From contig JAIRXX010000201.1 in NCBI GenBank assembly GCA_031268065.1, forward strand, positions 1 to 5,032: a stretch of 5,032 nucleotides of DNA, written 5' to 3'. Under the pieces are notes generated by a model. That model was not told the DNA's origin. It did not search any database and saw nothing but the letters and a program-made list of their open reading frames with translations. Shown one piece after another: positions 1-5,032 of the stretch. Source of the stretch: Propionibacteriaceae bacterium (GTDB lineage: Bacteria > Actinomycetota > Actinomycetes > Propionibacteriales > Propionibacteriaceae). How positions within the stretch are numbered: the first letter of the stretch is position 1; each line of letters starts with the position of its first letter. Made by a program: the position numbers and the translations under genes.

Positions 1-234
1 GCCGAGGAAGGTCACTTCCACACCCAGTTCCGCGCCAGCCTTCATGGCGCCGTCTTTCACAGCGGTCCAATAGTCGGAGGCATTTGCTTTGGCGATGAGG
101 GCGATCTTCAGCGTGCTGCTGGGGGCGTCGCCGCCCGGCTGGTCGGGATTGGCGGATGGCGAGGGCGTGCCACCACACGCCGCTAGGGTACACGCCGCTG
201 CCACGGCAGCCGCTATTTTGACAAATTTCGTCAT
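1..234 (-). CDS. Sugar ABC transporter substrate-binding lipoprotein, N-terminal part (runs off the left edge)
   Basis: Seventy-eight codons are visible from the ATG at 234; the rest lies beyond the window. The N-terminus is a lipoprotein signal: a short positive start (MTKFVK), an alanine-rich core, and a lipobox LAAC with the lipidated cysteine at residue 20. A Gly/Pro/Ser/Asp linker follows (about 21-40), then the start of a periplasmic-binding-protein fold (TLKIALIAKAN at 41-51, SDYWTAVKDGAMKAGAELGV at 53-72). That strand-helix pattern is typical of the RbsB-like Peripla_BP_4 family. The role inferred from family and context is capture of a sugar outside the membrane and delivery to the permease and ATPase encoded upstream. 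The start is well supported by AAGGAG six bases upstream. The ligand-binding residues are mostly outside the window, so the sugar is unknown. Confidence 0.93.
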   Translation of the reverse strand, partial: MTKFVKIAAAVAAACTLAACGGTPSPSANPDQPGGDAPSSTLKIALIAKANASDYWTAVKDGAMKAGAELGVEVTFLG

Positions 235-240
235 AAGGGT

Positions 241-246
241 CTCCTT
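241..246 (-). promoter_or_regulatory. Ribosome binding site of the binding-protein gene
   Basis: AAGGAG on the minus strand, six bases before the ATG at 234, is close to an ideal Shine-Dalgarno sequence. It fixes the start of the lipoprotein. It fits the expectation that the binding protein is made in larger amounts than the membrane parts. Confidence 0.8.
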
Positions 247-275
247 GTTAGTGATTCTGACTGGGTTTGAGGGGA

Positions 276-304
276 CGAACGCCGAACTGGCAGGCCGACG
301 TTCG
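276..304 (-). other. Possible intercistronic stem-loop between permease and binding-protein genes
   Basis: CGAACG at 276-281 and CGTTCG at 299-304 are perfect inverted arms separated by 17 bases, in the 77-base gap between the permease stop and the lipoprotein start. No U-run follows on the minus strand, so this is not a classical terminator. In such operons, stem-loops at this place can protect one part of the mRNA or attenuate readthrough. That role is only an inference here: a 6-bp stem with a long loop is weak. Confidence 0.3.
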
Positions 305-311
305 CGGGGGG

Positions 312-1319
312 TTACTCCTCCTTGCCGCCGCGCCGCATGATATCGACGAAGACGGCAACCAACACGACGATGCCCAAGACCACTTTCTGCCACTGGTCCT
401 GGACACCCATAACTGTCAGACCATTGAAAATGGTCTGAATGGTGACGGCTCCGATAACCGCACCGAAAACAGAGGCCCGGCCACCGCGCAGCGAGGTGCC
501 GCCGATGACCGCTGCCGCGATCGCGTACATTTCATAGCCTTGGCCCAGTGTGGGGTTGGCTGAAGAAAGGCGGGAAGACATCAGGATTCCAGAAATGCCG
601 GTGAAAGCGCCGCAGATCACATATGCCAACACTTCCCAACGCGGGGTGTTGATGCCGGAAATCCTGGTTGCCTCCTTGTTGGAGCCGATGGCGAGCGCGT
701 AACGCCCGACCACGGTCTTATTCATCACCACACCGGCGATGATCGCCAACAGCAGCAGGATTAGCACGGCGTTCTTCAAGCCGGGGATGAATGGCTCGCC
801 CATAGCGATGGCGTTGTATCCGCCCACATCGCGCAGTGAGACCGTCTTGCCTCCGGCTAGCACCAGGCCAGCGCCCCAACAGACCATCATCATCGCCAAG
901 GTGGCGATCATCGGCTGCATCTTCACATAGGCGATCAGCGTGCCGTTGATCAGGCCGAGCAGCGCCCCGGCGAGGACGCCGCCGAGCACACCCACCCAGA
1001 TCGGCAGGCCGAAACTCGACATCAGCAGTCCGGCGATGACAGAGGTCGCCGCCATGCCCATGCCTGGGGTCAGATCGATGCCGCCAGTGGCGATGACGAA
1101 GGTGAGCCCGATCGCTTGAATCGCCGTCACCACCGAGGCGAGCAATAGCTGCGAGATATTGTCCCAGCTGATGAAGCTCGGGCGCATGAACGAGAAGAAT
1201 ACGGCCAGCAGCACCAGGGTGATCAGGACCATTCCTTGCTGGATGAACCCGCGATACCGTTCGGGAATGATTCCCTTCTTCTCAACAACCTCCATATTGG
1301 AGACTTGAACCTGAGTCAC
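312..1319 (-). CDS. Sugar ABC transporter permease, RbsC-like (BPD_transp_2 family)
   Basis: This 335-residue inner-membrane protein forms the channel of a CUT2-type sugar importer. The length is usual for the family. It begins with a polar stretch (1-28), then a hydrophobic segment at about 29-45, and several more membrane segments up to about 325. Family motifs are visible: ATGGIDLTPG at 77-86, the GLINGTLIAYVKMQPMIATL stretch at 122-141, and GGTSLRGG at 273-280 near the C-terminus. The C-terminus is basic and charged (RRGGKEE). The GTG start at 1319 is preferred because GAGGAG lies five bases upstream and the start overlaps the ATPase stop by four bases (GTGA), implying coupled translation. 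The ATG at codon 9 (1295) has no ribosome binding site. It works with the ATPase upstream and the lipoprotein downstream; the sugar cannot be told. Confidence 0.95.
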   Translation of the reverse strand: MTQVQVSNMEVVEKKGIIPERYRGFIQQGMVLITLVLLAVFFSFMRPSFISWDNISQLLLASVVTAIQAIGLTFVIATGGIDLTPGMGMAATSVIAGLLMSSFGLPIWVGVLGGVLAGALLGLINGTLIAYVKMQPMIATLAMMMVCWGAGLVLAGGKTVSLRDVGGYNAIAMGEPFIPGLKNAVLILLLLAIIAGVVMNKTVVGRYALAIGSNKEATRISGINTPRWEVLAYVICGAFTGISGILMSSRLSSANPTLGQGYEMYAIAAAVIGGTSLRGGRASVFGAVIGAVTIQTIFNGLTVMGVQDQWQKVVLGIVVLVAVFVDIMRRGGKEE

Positions 1320-2872
1320 GCGCTCTCCTCGCTTTCTGGATTCCTGAATTGAGTTGCCAATTCCATGATGTTCTCACTTGTGGCCGCCGCATTTTCCATA
1401 ACGCCGGTGATCCGGCCATCGCACATCACCACGATCCGATCAGACATACGCAGCACCTCCTCCAATTCGGAGGAGATCATGATGATCGACTTCCCGCTGT
1501 CGGCCAGCCGTTTCAGCAGGTCGTAGATTTCCTGTTTGGCACCCACGTCGATGCCTCGGGTCGGCTCGTCAAAGATCAGGATGTCGCAGTCGCGCTCCAG
1601 CCATTTGGCGAGGACGACTTTCTGCATATTTCCGCCGGAGAGGTTGCGCAAGATTTGGCGCACACTTGGAGTTTTGATGTCCAATGCCTGCACATGCCGC
1701 CGGGCGGCCTCGGCCATTTTGGCATCGTCCAGCAAACCAAACTTCAAGAATCTCGGCAGCGAGGTCAGCGCGATATTGGCGGTGACGCTCTGTCCCAGGA
1801 TCAGGCCGAAGCGTTTGCGGTCCTCGGACAGGTAGCCGATTCCCATCCGCACGGCGTCTGCCGGTTTGTCGATATTGGCCACTTTGCCGAACGCCTTGAC
1901 GGTCCCGGCGGTTTTGGGATCGGCGCCCACCAGCGCCCGCGCCGTCTCGGTGCGGCCAGCGCCCATCAGCCCGGCGAAACCGAGAATTTCGCCCTTGCGC
2001 AACTCGAAACTGACATTTTTCAACAGCGCCGCAGTGGACAGCCCTTCGACTTCGAGCACCGGTTCGGTCTTCGCCTTCGGCTCGGGGCGCAACCCAGCTT
2101 GGAGTTTGCGCCCGACCATCAACTGAATCACGTCGCTGATCTCCAACTCGGCGGCGGGCTTGCTGTCCACGAATTGGCCGTCACGCAGCACAGTGATCTG
2201 ATCGCAGATTTCCTTGATCTCCTCCATCCGGTGCGAGATGTAGACGACGGCGGTCTTCTCGGTGCGGAAGTTGCGGATGATTCGGAACAGGGTCTGCACT
2301 TCGGCAGCGGTCAGGGCGGCAGTTGGCTCGTCCATGATCAAGATGTGTGAATCGAATGACAGCGCTTTGGCGATTTCGACCATCTGCTGGGCCGCCACAC
2401 TCAGCCGCCCGACCTGGGTGCGCGGGTCGATAGGCACCCCGAGCCGGTCAAGCAATTCCTGCGCCTTCGCGTTCAAGCTACGGTCGTCGGTCAGCCCGCC
2501 GAAAACTTTCGGCTCGCGCCCGATGAAGATGTTCTGCGCAACGCTGAGGTGGTTCATCAGGAAGAATTCCTGGTGGATGACGCTGATGCCCAGTTGGTGG
2601 GCCTGGAGCGGGTTGGAGATCGTCGTCGGCTTGCCGCCGAGCAGCAACTCGCCGCCATCAGGCTGGTATAGACCGGCGATGATCTTCATCAACGTCGACT
2701 TGCCCGCGCCGTTCTCCCCGCACAGCGCGTGGACCTGTCCCGCACGCAGCACGAAATCCACGTTCTCCAGCGCTTTCACGCCGGGGAAAACCTTGGTGAT
2801 CCGGCGAGCCTCCAGCAACACGTCCCCAGCTTTCGACCGGGTTGCATCCACCTCCAGGCTTGTAACCGTCAT
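1316..2872 (-). CDS. Sugar ABC transporter ATP-binding protein with two nucleotide-binding domains, RbsA/MglA-like
   Basis: This 518-residue cytoplasmic ATPase drives sugar import through the permease. Domain 1 shows Walker A GENGAGKST (52-60), Q-loop HQE (100-102), signature LSVAAQQ (157-163), Walker B HILIMDEP (176-183) and switch His214 (ISHRME). Domain 2 shows a degenerate Walker A, GLMGAGRTE (301-309), lacking the GKS/T lysine. It also has signature LSGGN (411-415), Walker B DILIFDEP (430-437) and Ser468 in place of the switch histidine (ISSELEE). This asymmetry of one competent and one degenerate site is normal for RbsA/MglA/XylG proteins. I chose the ATG at 2872 because AAGGGAG lies five bases upstream and the resulting length fits the family. 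An in-frame ATG at 2977 would add 35 residues unlike the family and would read through the predicted promoter. The gene is first in the operon. Family membership is near certain; the sugar is unknown. Confidence 0.96.
   Translation of the reverse strand: MTVTSLEVDATRSKAGDVLLEARRITKVFPGVKALENVDFVLRAGQVHALCGENGAGKSTLMKIIAGLYQPDGGELLLGGKPTTISNPLQAHQLGISVIHQEFFLMNHLSVAQNIFIGREPKVFGGLTDDRSLNAKAQELLDRLGVPIDPRTQVGRLSVAAQQMVEIAKALSFDSHILIMDEPTAALTAAEVQTLFRIIRNFRTEKTAVVYISHRMEEIKEICDQITVLRDGQFVDSKPAAELEISDVIQLMVGRKLQAGLRPEPKAKTEPVLEVEGLSTAALLKNVSFELRKGEILGFAGLMGAGRTETARALVGADPKTAGTVKAFGKVANIDKPADAVRMGIGYLSEDRKRFGLILGQSVTANIALTSLPRFLKFGLLDDAKMAEAARRHVQALDIKTPSVRQILRNLSGGNMQKVVLAKWLERDCDILIFDEPTRGIDVGAKQEIYDLLKRLADSGKSIIMISSELEEVLRMSDRIVVMCDGRITGVMENAAATSENIMELATQFRNPESEESA
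1325..1330 (-). promoter_or_regulatory. Ribosome binding site of the permease gene, inside the ATPase coding end
   Basis: GAGGAG on the minus strand lies five bases before the GTG at 1319 and inside the last codons of the ATPase gene. It decides between the GTG start and the ATG eight codons later. Confidence 0.7.
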
Positions 2873-2877
2873 TCCAG

Positions 2878-2884
2878 CTCCCTT
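2878..2884 (-). promoter_or_regulatory. Ribosome binding site of the ATPase gene
   Basis: AAGGGAG followed by CTGGA and then ATG at 2872. This purine-rich match to the Shine-Dalgarno sequence is the main reason for taking 2872 rather than 2977 as the start. The 2977 ATG has only a looser AGGTAGG upstream. Confidence 0.65.
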
Positions 2885-2918
2885 GCCGTTTTCCTCATCT
2901 TGCTTACTTGAGACGATA

Positions 2919-2934
2919 GCAGGACAAAGCCTGC
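2919..2934. promoter_or_regulatory. Second operator-like inverted repeat over the predicted -10 and start site
   Basis: GCAGG and CCTGC arms, 5 bp and perfect, flank a 6-base centre (plus strand gcaggacaaagcctgc). The element covers the proposed -10 hexamer and the region up to the likely transcript start. This is a typical place for a repressor site. It could also form a small hairpin at the very start of the mRNA. Confidence 0.3.
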
Positions 2935-2956
2935 CCAATCCGACATAATTTGTCAA
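2928..2956 (-). promoter_or_regulatory. Probable promoter of the sugar ABC operon
   Basis: A perfect -35 hexamer TTGACA (2956-2951) is followed after 17 bases by CAGGCT (2933-2928). CAGGCT keeps only the A at position 2 and the T at position 6 of the -10 consensus. The predicted transcript start, near 2921, gives a leader of about 50 bases before the ATG at 2872. A strong -35 with a weak -10 suits a promoter that depends on an activator or is tightly controlled. The -35 alone could be chance, but position and spacing agree. Confidence 0.5.
2942..2954. promoter_or_regulatory. Operator-like inverted repeat overlapping the -35 element
   Basis: The plus strand reads gacataatttgtc. The outer arms GACA/TGTC are perfectly symmetric and 10 of 13 positions match the reverse complement. 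The site overlaps four bases of TTGACA, so a bound regulator would hinder RNA polymerase. It has no central CG of the usual LacI-type operator, so the regulator class is not evident, and no regulator gene lies in the window. Confidence 0.35.
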
Positions 2957-2982
2957 TACATATTCACTAGCTGTCATTACGC

Positions 2983-3240
2983 CTACCTGGCGGCACCAGC
3001 CAGCAAACCAGCCCTGACTAGGCCTTTTACCCTTTGCAACGATTCGATCACAATCACCTCAACACCACTCTTCCAGCGTGCCGCATGATGCCCAACCAGG
3101 TCGGCCACCATGCACAGCGCCCCCACAGCCAATCCCCCGCCAAGCTTACCCGCTGTTCCGTTGCGCACCTCCAGCCAAGCTGAATCCCACCGTTCAAGCT
3201 GACACCTGCCGACAAGTCCGGCGAGCTCCGATCCTGGCAA
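2983..3240 (-). other. Unrecognised open reading frame, probably a gene remnant
   Basis: A frame open from about 3255 to the TAG at 2983, with a possible TTG start at 3240, gives 85 residues. The part from about residue 22 on looks protein-like (LEVRNGTAGKLGGGLAVGAL, then a helix-like ADLVGHHAARW and SGVEVIVIESL). I cannot name a family. A faint likeness to the C-terminal part of SIS-domain sugar-phosphate proteins (GAL...GVE..V.S spacing) is too weak to use. There is no ribosome binding site before the TTG. A neighbouring minus frame ending at 3194 also looks protein-like, which suggests one frameshifted relic rather than a working small gene. It could equally be chance. Confidence 0.2.
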
Positions 3241-3323
3241 CGACTGACCACTTCGCTACCAAAGCGCAAACATCCAAGTCCCCGACATGCTCCAACTCGG
3301 CAAAACAGACGTAGCGCCCCAAT

Positions 3324-3345
3324 GCCAACTTGGCTATCGGCTATC
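3324..3345. repeat. 11-bp palindrome overlapping a 7-bp tandem duplication
   Basis: GCCAACTTGGC (3324-3334) is a perfect inverted repeat around one central base. GGCTATC occurs twice head to tail (3332-3338 and 3339-3345), sharing three bases with the palindrome. It may be a regulator site or a scar of slippage or rearrangement. Nothing in the sequence decides between these. Confidence 0.5.
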
Positions 3346-3384
3346 CCTGCACTTCATCAGCACCCAACGCATGTAAGAACTCAC

Positions 3385-3687
3385 TCATGCCCGATGATGG
3401 ATTGTTGTCTGGGAATGCGGTGCCGTTGTTTTCATGCCTGGCATCCAGCATTCGTCCACCTCCTCACCCTTGGCACGGGCAATGGCTTTCTCGACCAAGG
3501 TGAGTGGCACACCGTGCTCAGTGGCGATTCGAACGAAGAATCGGTCGGCAACCTCAGGGATGCGTATAAGCGCATTGATGTAGTTCGGCTCAGAGATCTT
3601 TCCCTCGCAGAACACAACCAACGTCCGCAACTCAGGGCGTTGTCCCACTTTTCTCTTCAGCGGTCTTCCGCCACGACGTTTGGTCAC
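3385..3687 (-). pseudogene. rloB: RloB-like protein, truncated (N-terminal part only)
   Basis: The 100-codon frame starts with GTG at 3687, three bases after the rloA stop, so translation is probably coupled to rloA. Residues 1-81 read as a normal RloB family N-terminus. A basic leader (KRRGGRPLKRK) precedes the strand-plus-motif segment LVVFCEGKISEPNYINALIR (23-42), with the conserved Glu28 and EPNY. Then come a helix TLVEKAIARAKGEE (63-76) and DECW (78-81). In relatives the next residues are a strand with Asp-x-Asp (VFDxD), then a conserved NPxFELWLLLH stretch, for a total near 200 residues. Here DECW is followed by MPGMKTTAPHSQ, which matches nothing in the family, and a stop. I therefore infer a truncated, probably inactive gene. 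RloB proteins are thought to have a Toprim-like nuclease core and resemble the lactococcal AbiLii protein. This copy would lack the metal-binding Asp residues. A short functional variant is possible but less likely. Confidence 0.7.
3434..3444. repeat. Perfect 11-bp palindrome at the point where RloB homology ends
   Basis: ATGCCTGGCAT is a perfect inverted repeat around one central base. It begins on the base immediately after the codon for Trp81 of the RloB-like frame (codon 3447-3445). It sits exactly where family likeness stops, so it may mark a deletion or insertion junction. Confidence 0.6.
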
Positions 3688-3690
3688 CGC

Positions 3691-4989
3691 TCACCCCACC
3701 AGCCCGAAGGCGCGCAAGAACTCGTACTGATCAACTTGAGGCAACGCCCCAAATCTTCCCTGCAAGTATGCGGATTCAAGATTTTGCGACTTACGAACTC
3801 GCTCGCCGGCAAATTCAGCTAACGACCCCAACCGAGTCGAGCCGTCGCTGCGTTTTTCTGTCAGCCAAACCTCGTCACGGTTAAGGTGATTGAGCAGGCT
3901 GGTGTCGTGGGACGTAAAGATCAGCTGTGCTCCGAAAGGGTTTTCCACCGGACTGTGAAACAACCGAATCAACTCCGCTGATAAGGTCGGATGAAGGCTC
4001 GCATCCAACTCGTCAAATAGGATGACAGAGCCATCGGCCAGTGCGTGAAGAACCGGCCCGACAAGGTTGAACCATGTCTTGGTACCCACTGATTCGTCAG
4101 CGAAGTCCAGCGGCACTGGGTATCCCGGAGTATCAGTGTCATGGAGAAGAAACATTCTGGGCTCAGCCCTCATCACTCCTTTTCGGAAGCGGTTCTCATC
4201 TTCCTCGAAAATGACATCAGAAATACCCAAATCAGCCATGCGCAACATGGCCAACGCCTGCTCAGGTCTCAGCTCCATCGCCACATCGTCATTGCCGAGA
4301 TCGAAAAGCGTGGGGGCTGATCGCTCTTCCAGCAGCTGCCTGGTGGACCGACCTTCGTAGCGCGAAGAAAACGAAACGTGCCCCGCGTATTGTCTGCGAC
4401 TCCTTCGGATCGTTTGCCCAAGCGGCTGAATTCGCTGAACCGCCTCCGCGAAGCGTCGCACCAGTGGCGCATCGAACCTTCTGGCAGCCGTCAACGCAAG
4501 CGTCCGATCTGTCAGCAACTCTCTAGTCCCCGATAGCGCCCCCAAACCCCGCTGAAGTTTAAGCCCCTCTGAATCTCGCTCGAAGATGCGGCGACGCTTC
4601 TTCTCTGGATAATGGAACAGGCCCTCGTAGATCACACTTTCTGGCTCAAGTTCAAGGACGTATTCAAACCTGACGCCTGCTATCAACATCTCTAACTCGA
4701 ACCCGGTCGACTTCACCGCACGCCCATCCAAGGCAAACGGATCCAGTGGGATTTCGTACTCCGCGACCATTATCGAGGATGCGACCGCATCTCTAAGCCA
4801 CGAGAGCGCGTCGAGCAGATTCGACTTGCCCGATGCGTTCGGACCATAAATAGCGGCAACCGTCAGCAAGCTAACTCCCACGAGCGGCGCGGCGCGAGCC
4901 TCAGCTCTTCCGTCATCTACCGCTACCAGGGACAACTCCACCGGATCCTTGATTGAGCGGTGGTTGAAAACCTCAAAACGAATCAGCAT
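3691..4989 (-). CDS. rloA: RloA-like AAA/ABC-class ATPase of a putative phage-defence pair
   Basis: This 432-residue cytoplasmic ATPase has the usual length for the RloA type (COG1106, AAA_15/AAA_21-like). The N-terminus MLIRFEVFNHRSIKDPVELS is the typical opening of these SMC/ABC-like ATPases. Walker A is GPNASGKS at 49-56. The long middle (about 90-290) is the family-specific insert. A signature-like ESVGT (299-303) precedes Walker B SVILFDELDASLHP (321-334, Asp326/Glu327 with the D-loop) and the H-loop SHD (360-362). The C-terminus has the YLQGRFGALP motif (408-417) common in RloA proteins. All catalytic motifs are present with no frameshift, so it looks functional. It lies three bases from the rloB-like gene, as in other RloA-RloB pairs linked to restriction loci and abortive infection. 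In that model the ATPase senses or gates and RloB acts as effector. The start at 4989 gives the complete N-terminal strand but has no ribosome binding site. Confidence 0.9.
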   Translation of the reverse strand: MLIRFEVFNHRSIKDPVELSLVAVDDGRAEARAAPLVGVSLLTVAAIYGPNASGKSNLLDALSWLRDAVASSIMVAEYEIPLDPFALDGRAVKSTGFELEMLIAGVRFEYVLELEPESVIYEGLFHYPEKKRRRIFERDSEGLKLQRGLGALSGTRELLTDRTLALTAARRFDAPLVRRFAEAVQRIQPLGQTIRRSRRQYAGHVSFSSRYEGRSTRQLLEERSAPTLFDLGNDDVAMELRPEQALAMLRMADLGISDVIFEEDENRFRKGVMRAEPRMFLLHDTDTPGYPVPLDFADESVGTKTWFNLVGPVLHALADGSVILFDELDASLHPTLSAELIRLFHSPVENPFGAQLIFTSHDTSLLNHLNRDEVWLTEKRSDGSTRLGSLAEFAGERVRKSQNLESAYLQGRFGALPQVDQYEFLRAFGLVG

Positions 4990-4995
4990 GCTGCC

Positions 4996-5001
4996 AGTGT
5001 A
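4996..5001 (-). promoter_or_regulatory. Possible -10 element for leaderless rloA transcription
   Basis: TACACT on the minus strand fits TAnnnT and ends six bases (GGCAGC) before the rloA ATG. The transcript would therefore start at or within a base or two of the initiation codon. No Shine-Dalgarno sequence precedes the ATG at a usable distance (GAGGCG ends about 13 bases upstream), which agrees with leaderless translation, common in actinobacteria. A -35 is not clear: TTGTCT lies upstream but with a spacer of only 14. Confidence 0.45.
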
Positions 5002-5032
5002 CGCCTCATTGAAGCAGACAAAGTAGTCATTT

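Larger units (their letters stand above)
2957..3384. other. Stretch of about 430 bases without a convincing gene
   Basis: Between the sugar-operon promoter and the end of the truncated rloB frame I find no start with a good ribosome binding site on either strand. I also find no RNA gene and no clear terminator. The minus strand carries two broken, protein-like frames (one from about 3442 to 3194 with an internal TAG, the other from about 3255 to 2983). It also holds an 11-bp palindrome and a 7-bp tandem duplication near 3324-3345. The plus-strand frames here are low-complexity Pro/Thr/Cys/His-rich sequences unlike real proteins. The best reading is decayed DNA left between an operon and an acquired cassette. 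Confidence 0.5.

Noticed and set aside
1349..2948. Long open frames on the plus strand (333 and 228 codons) opposite the ATPase gene
   Set aside because: They mirror the codon periodicity of a certain ATPase gene, have His/Gln- or Ser/Pro-rich composition without motifs, and have no matching ribosome binding sites.
2873..2977. Upstream ATG giving a 35-residue N-terminal extension of the sugar ATPase
   Set aside because: The extension is unlike the family, crosses the predicted promoter and both operator-like repeats, and the ATG at 2872 has the better ribosome binding site.
3054..3314. Small overlapping frames on both strands (71 and 78 codons)
   Set aside because: No ribosome binding sites, no recognisable motifs, and composition rich in Pro, Thr, Cys or Trp as expected from non-coding GC-rich DNA.
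3300..3345. tRNA-like D-arm text on the minus strand (gatagccaagttggc)
   Set aside because: No matching acceptor stem, anticodon arm or T-loop (GTTCRA in a stem) lies at the right distances.
3322..3822. 166-codon open frame on the plus strand opposite rloB and the end of rloA
   Set aside because: Its composition (Cys/His/Leu/Arg-rich, no motif) is that of an antisense shadow. The opposite strand carries recognisable RloB and RloA sequence.
1..5032. CRISPR array, transposase, terminal inverted repeats, riboswitch
   Set aside because: No regularly spaced repeats, no transposase-like protein in any frame, no paired element ends, and no leader long enough with conserved riboswitch features.

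Overview
The window looks like a moderately GC-rich bacterial chromosome, most likely an actinobacterium. This rests on a mixed ATG/GTG start repertoire, a possible leaderless promoter of the TAnnnT type in front of the rightmost gene, and the general composition. No marker gene fixes the taxon, and other GC-rich lineages cannot be excluded. Every gene I can support reads on the minus strand, so transcription runs right to left.

Left half (1-2956): a carbohydrate ABC-importer operon of the ribose/galactose (CUT2) type, in the order ATPase, permease, binding lipoprotein. A promoter-like TTGACA element with two inverted repeats precedes a two-domain ATPase (RbsA/MglA-like). The ATPase overlaps a BPD_transp_2 permease (RbsC-like) by 4 bp. 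After 77 bases containing a possible hairpin comes a substrate-binding lipoprotein, of which only the first 78 residues lie in the window. Together they form a complete high-affinity sugar uptake system. The sugar cannot be read from the sequence.

Middle (about 2957-3444): roughly 490 bases without a convincing gene. It holds two protein-like but broken minus-strand reading frames, an 11-bp palindrome overlapping a 7-bp tandem duplication, and the non-homologous tail of the truncated gene next to it. I read it as decayed or rearranged DNA.

Right part (3385-5001): an RloA/RloB-type gene pair. RloA is a full-length AAA/ABC-class ATPase with Walker A, signature-like, Walker B and H-loop motifs. 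The gene just downstream starts as a clear RloB (CEG..EPNY motif) but loses family resemblance after residue 81, exactly beside a perfect 11-bp palindrome. It therefore lacks the second half of the family domain. Such pairs are linked to phage defence. Here the ATPase looks intact and the partner looks broken, so the locus is either a dying defence cassette or one with an altered effector. Sampled rows of the RloA gene are less GC-rich than much of the sugar operon, which fits horizontal acquisition.
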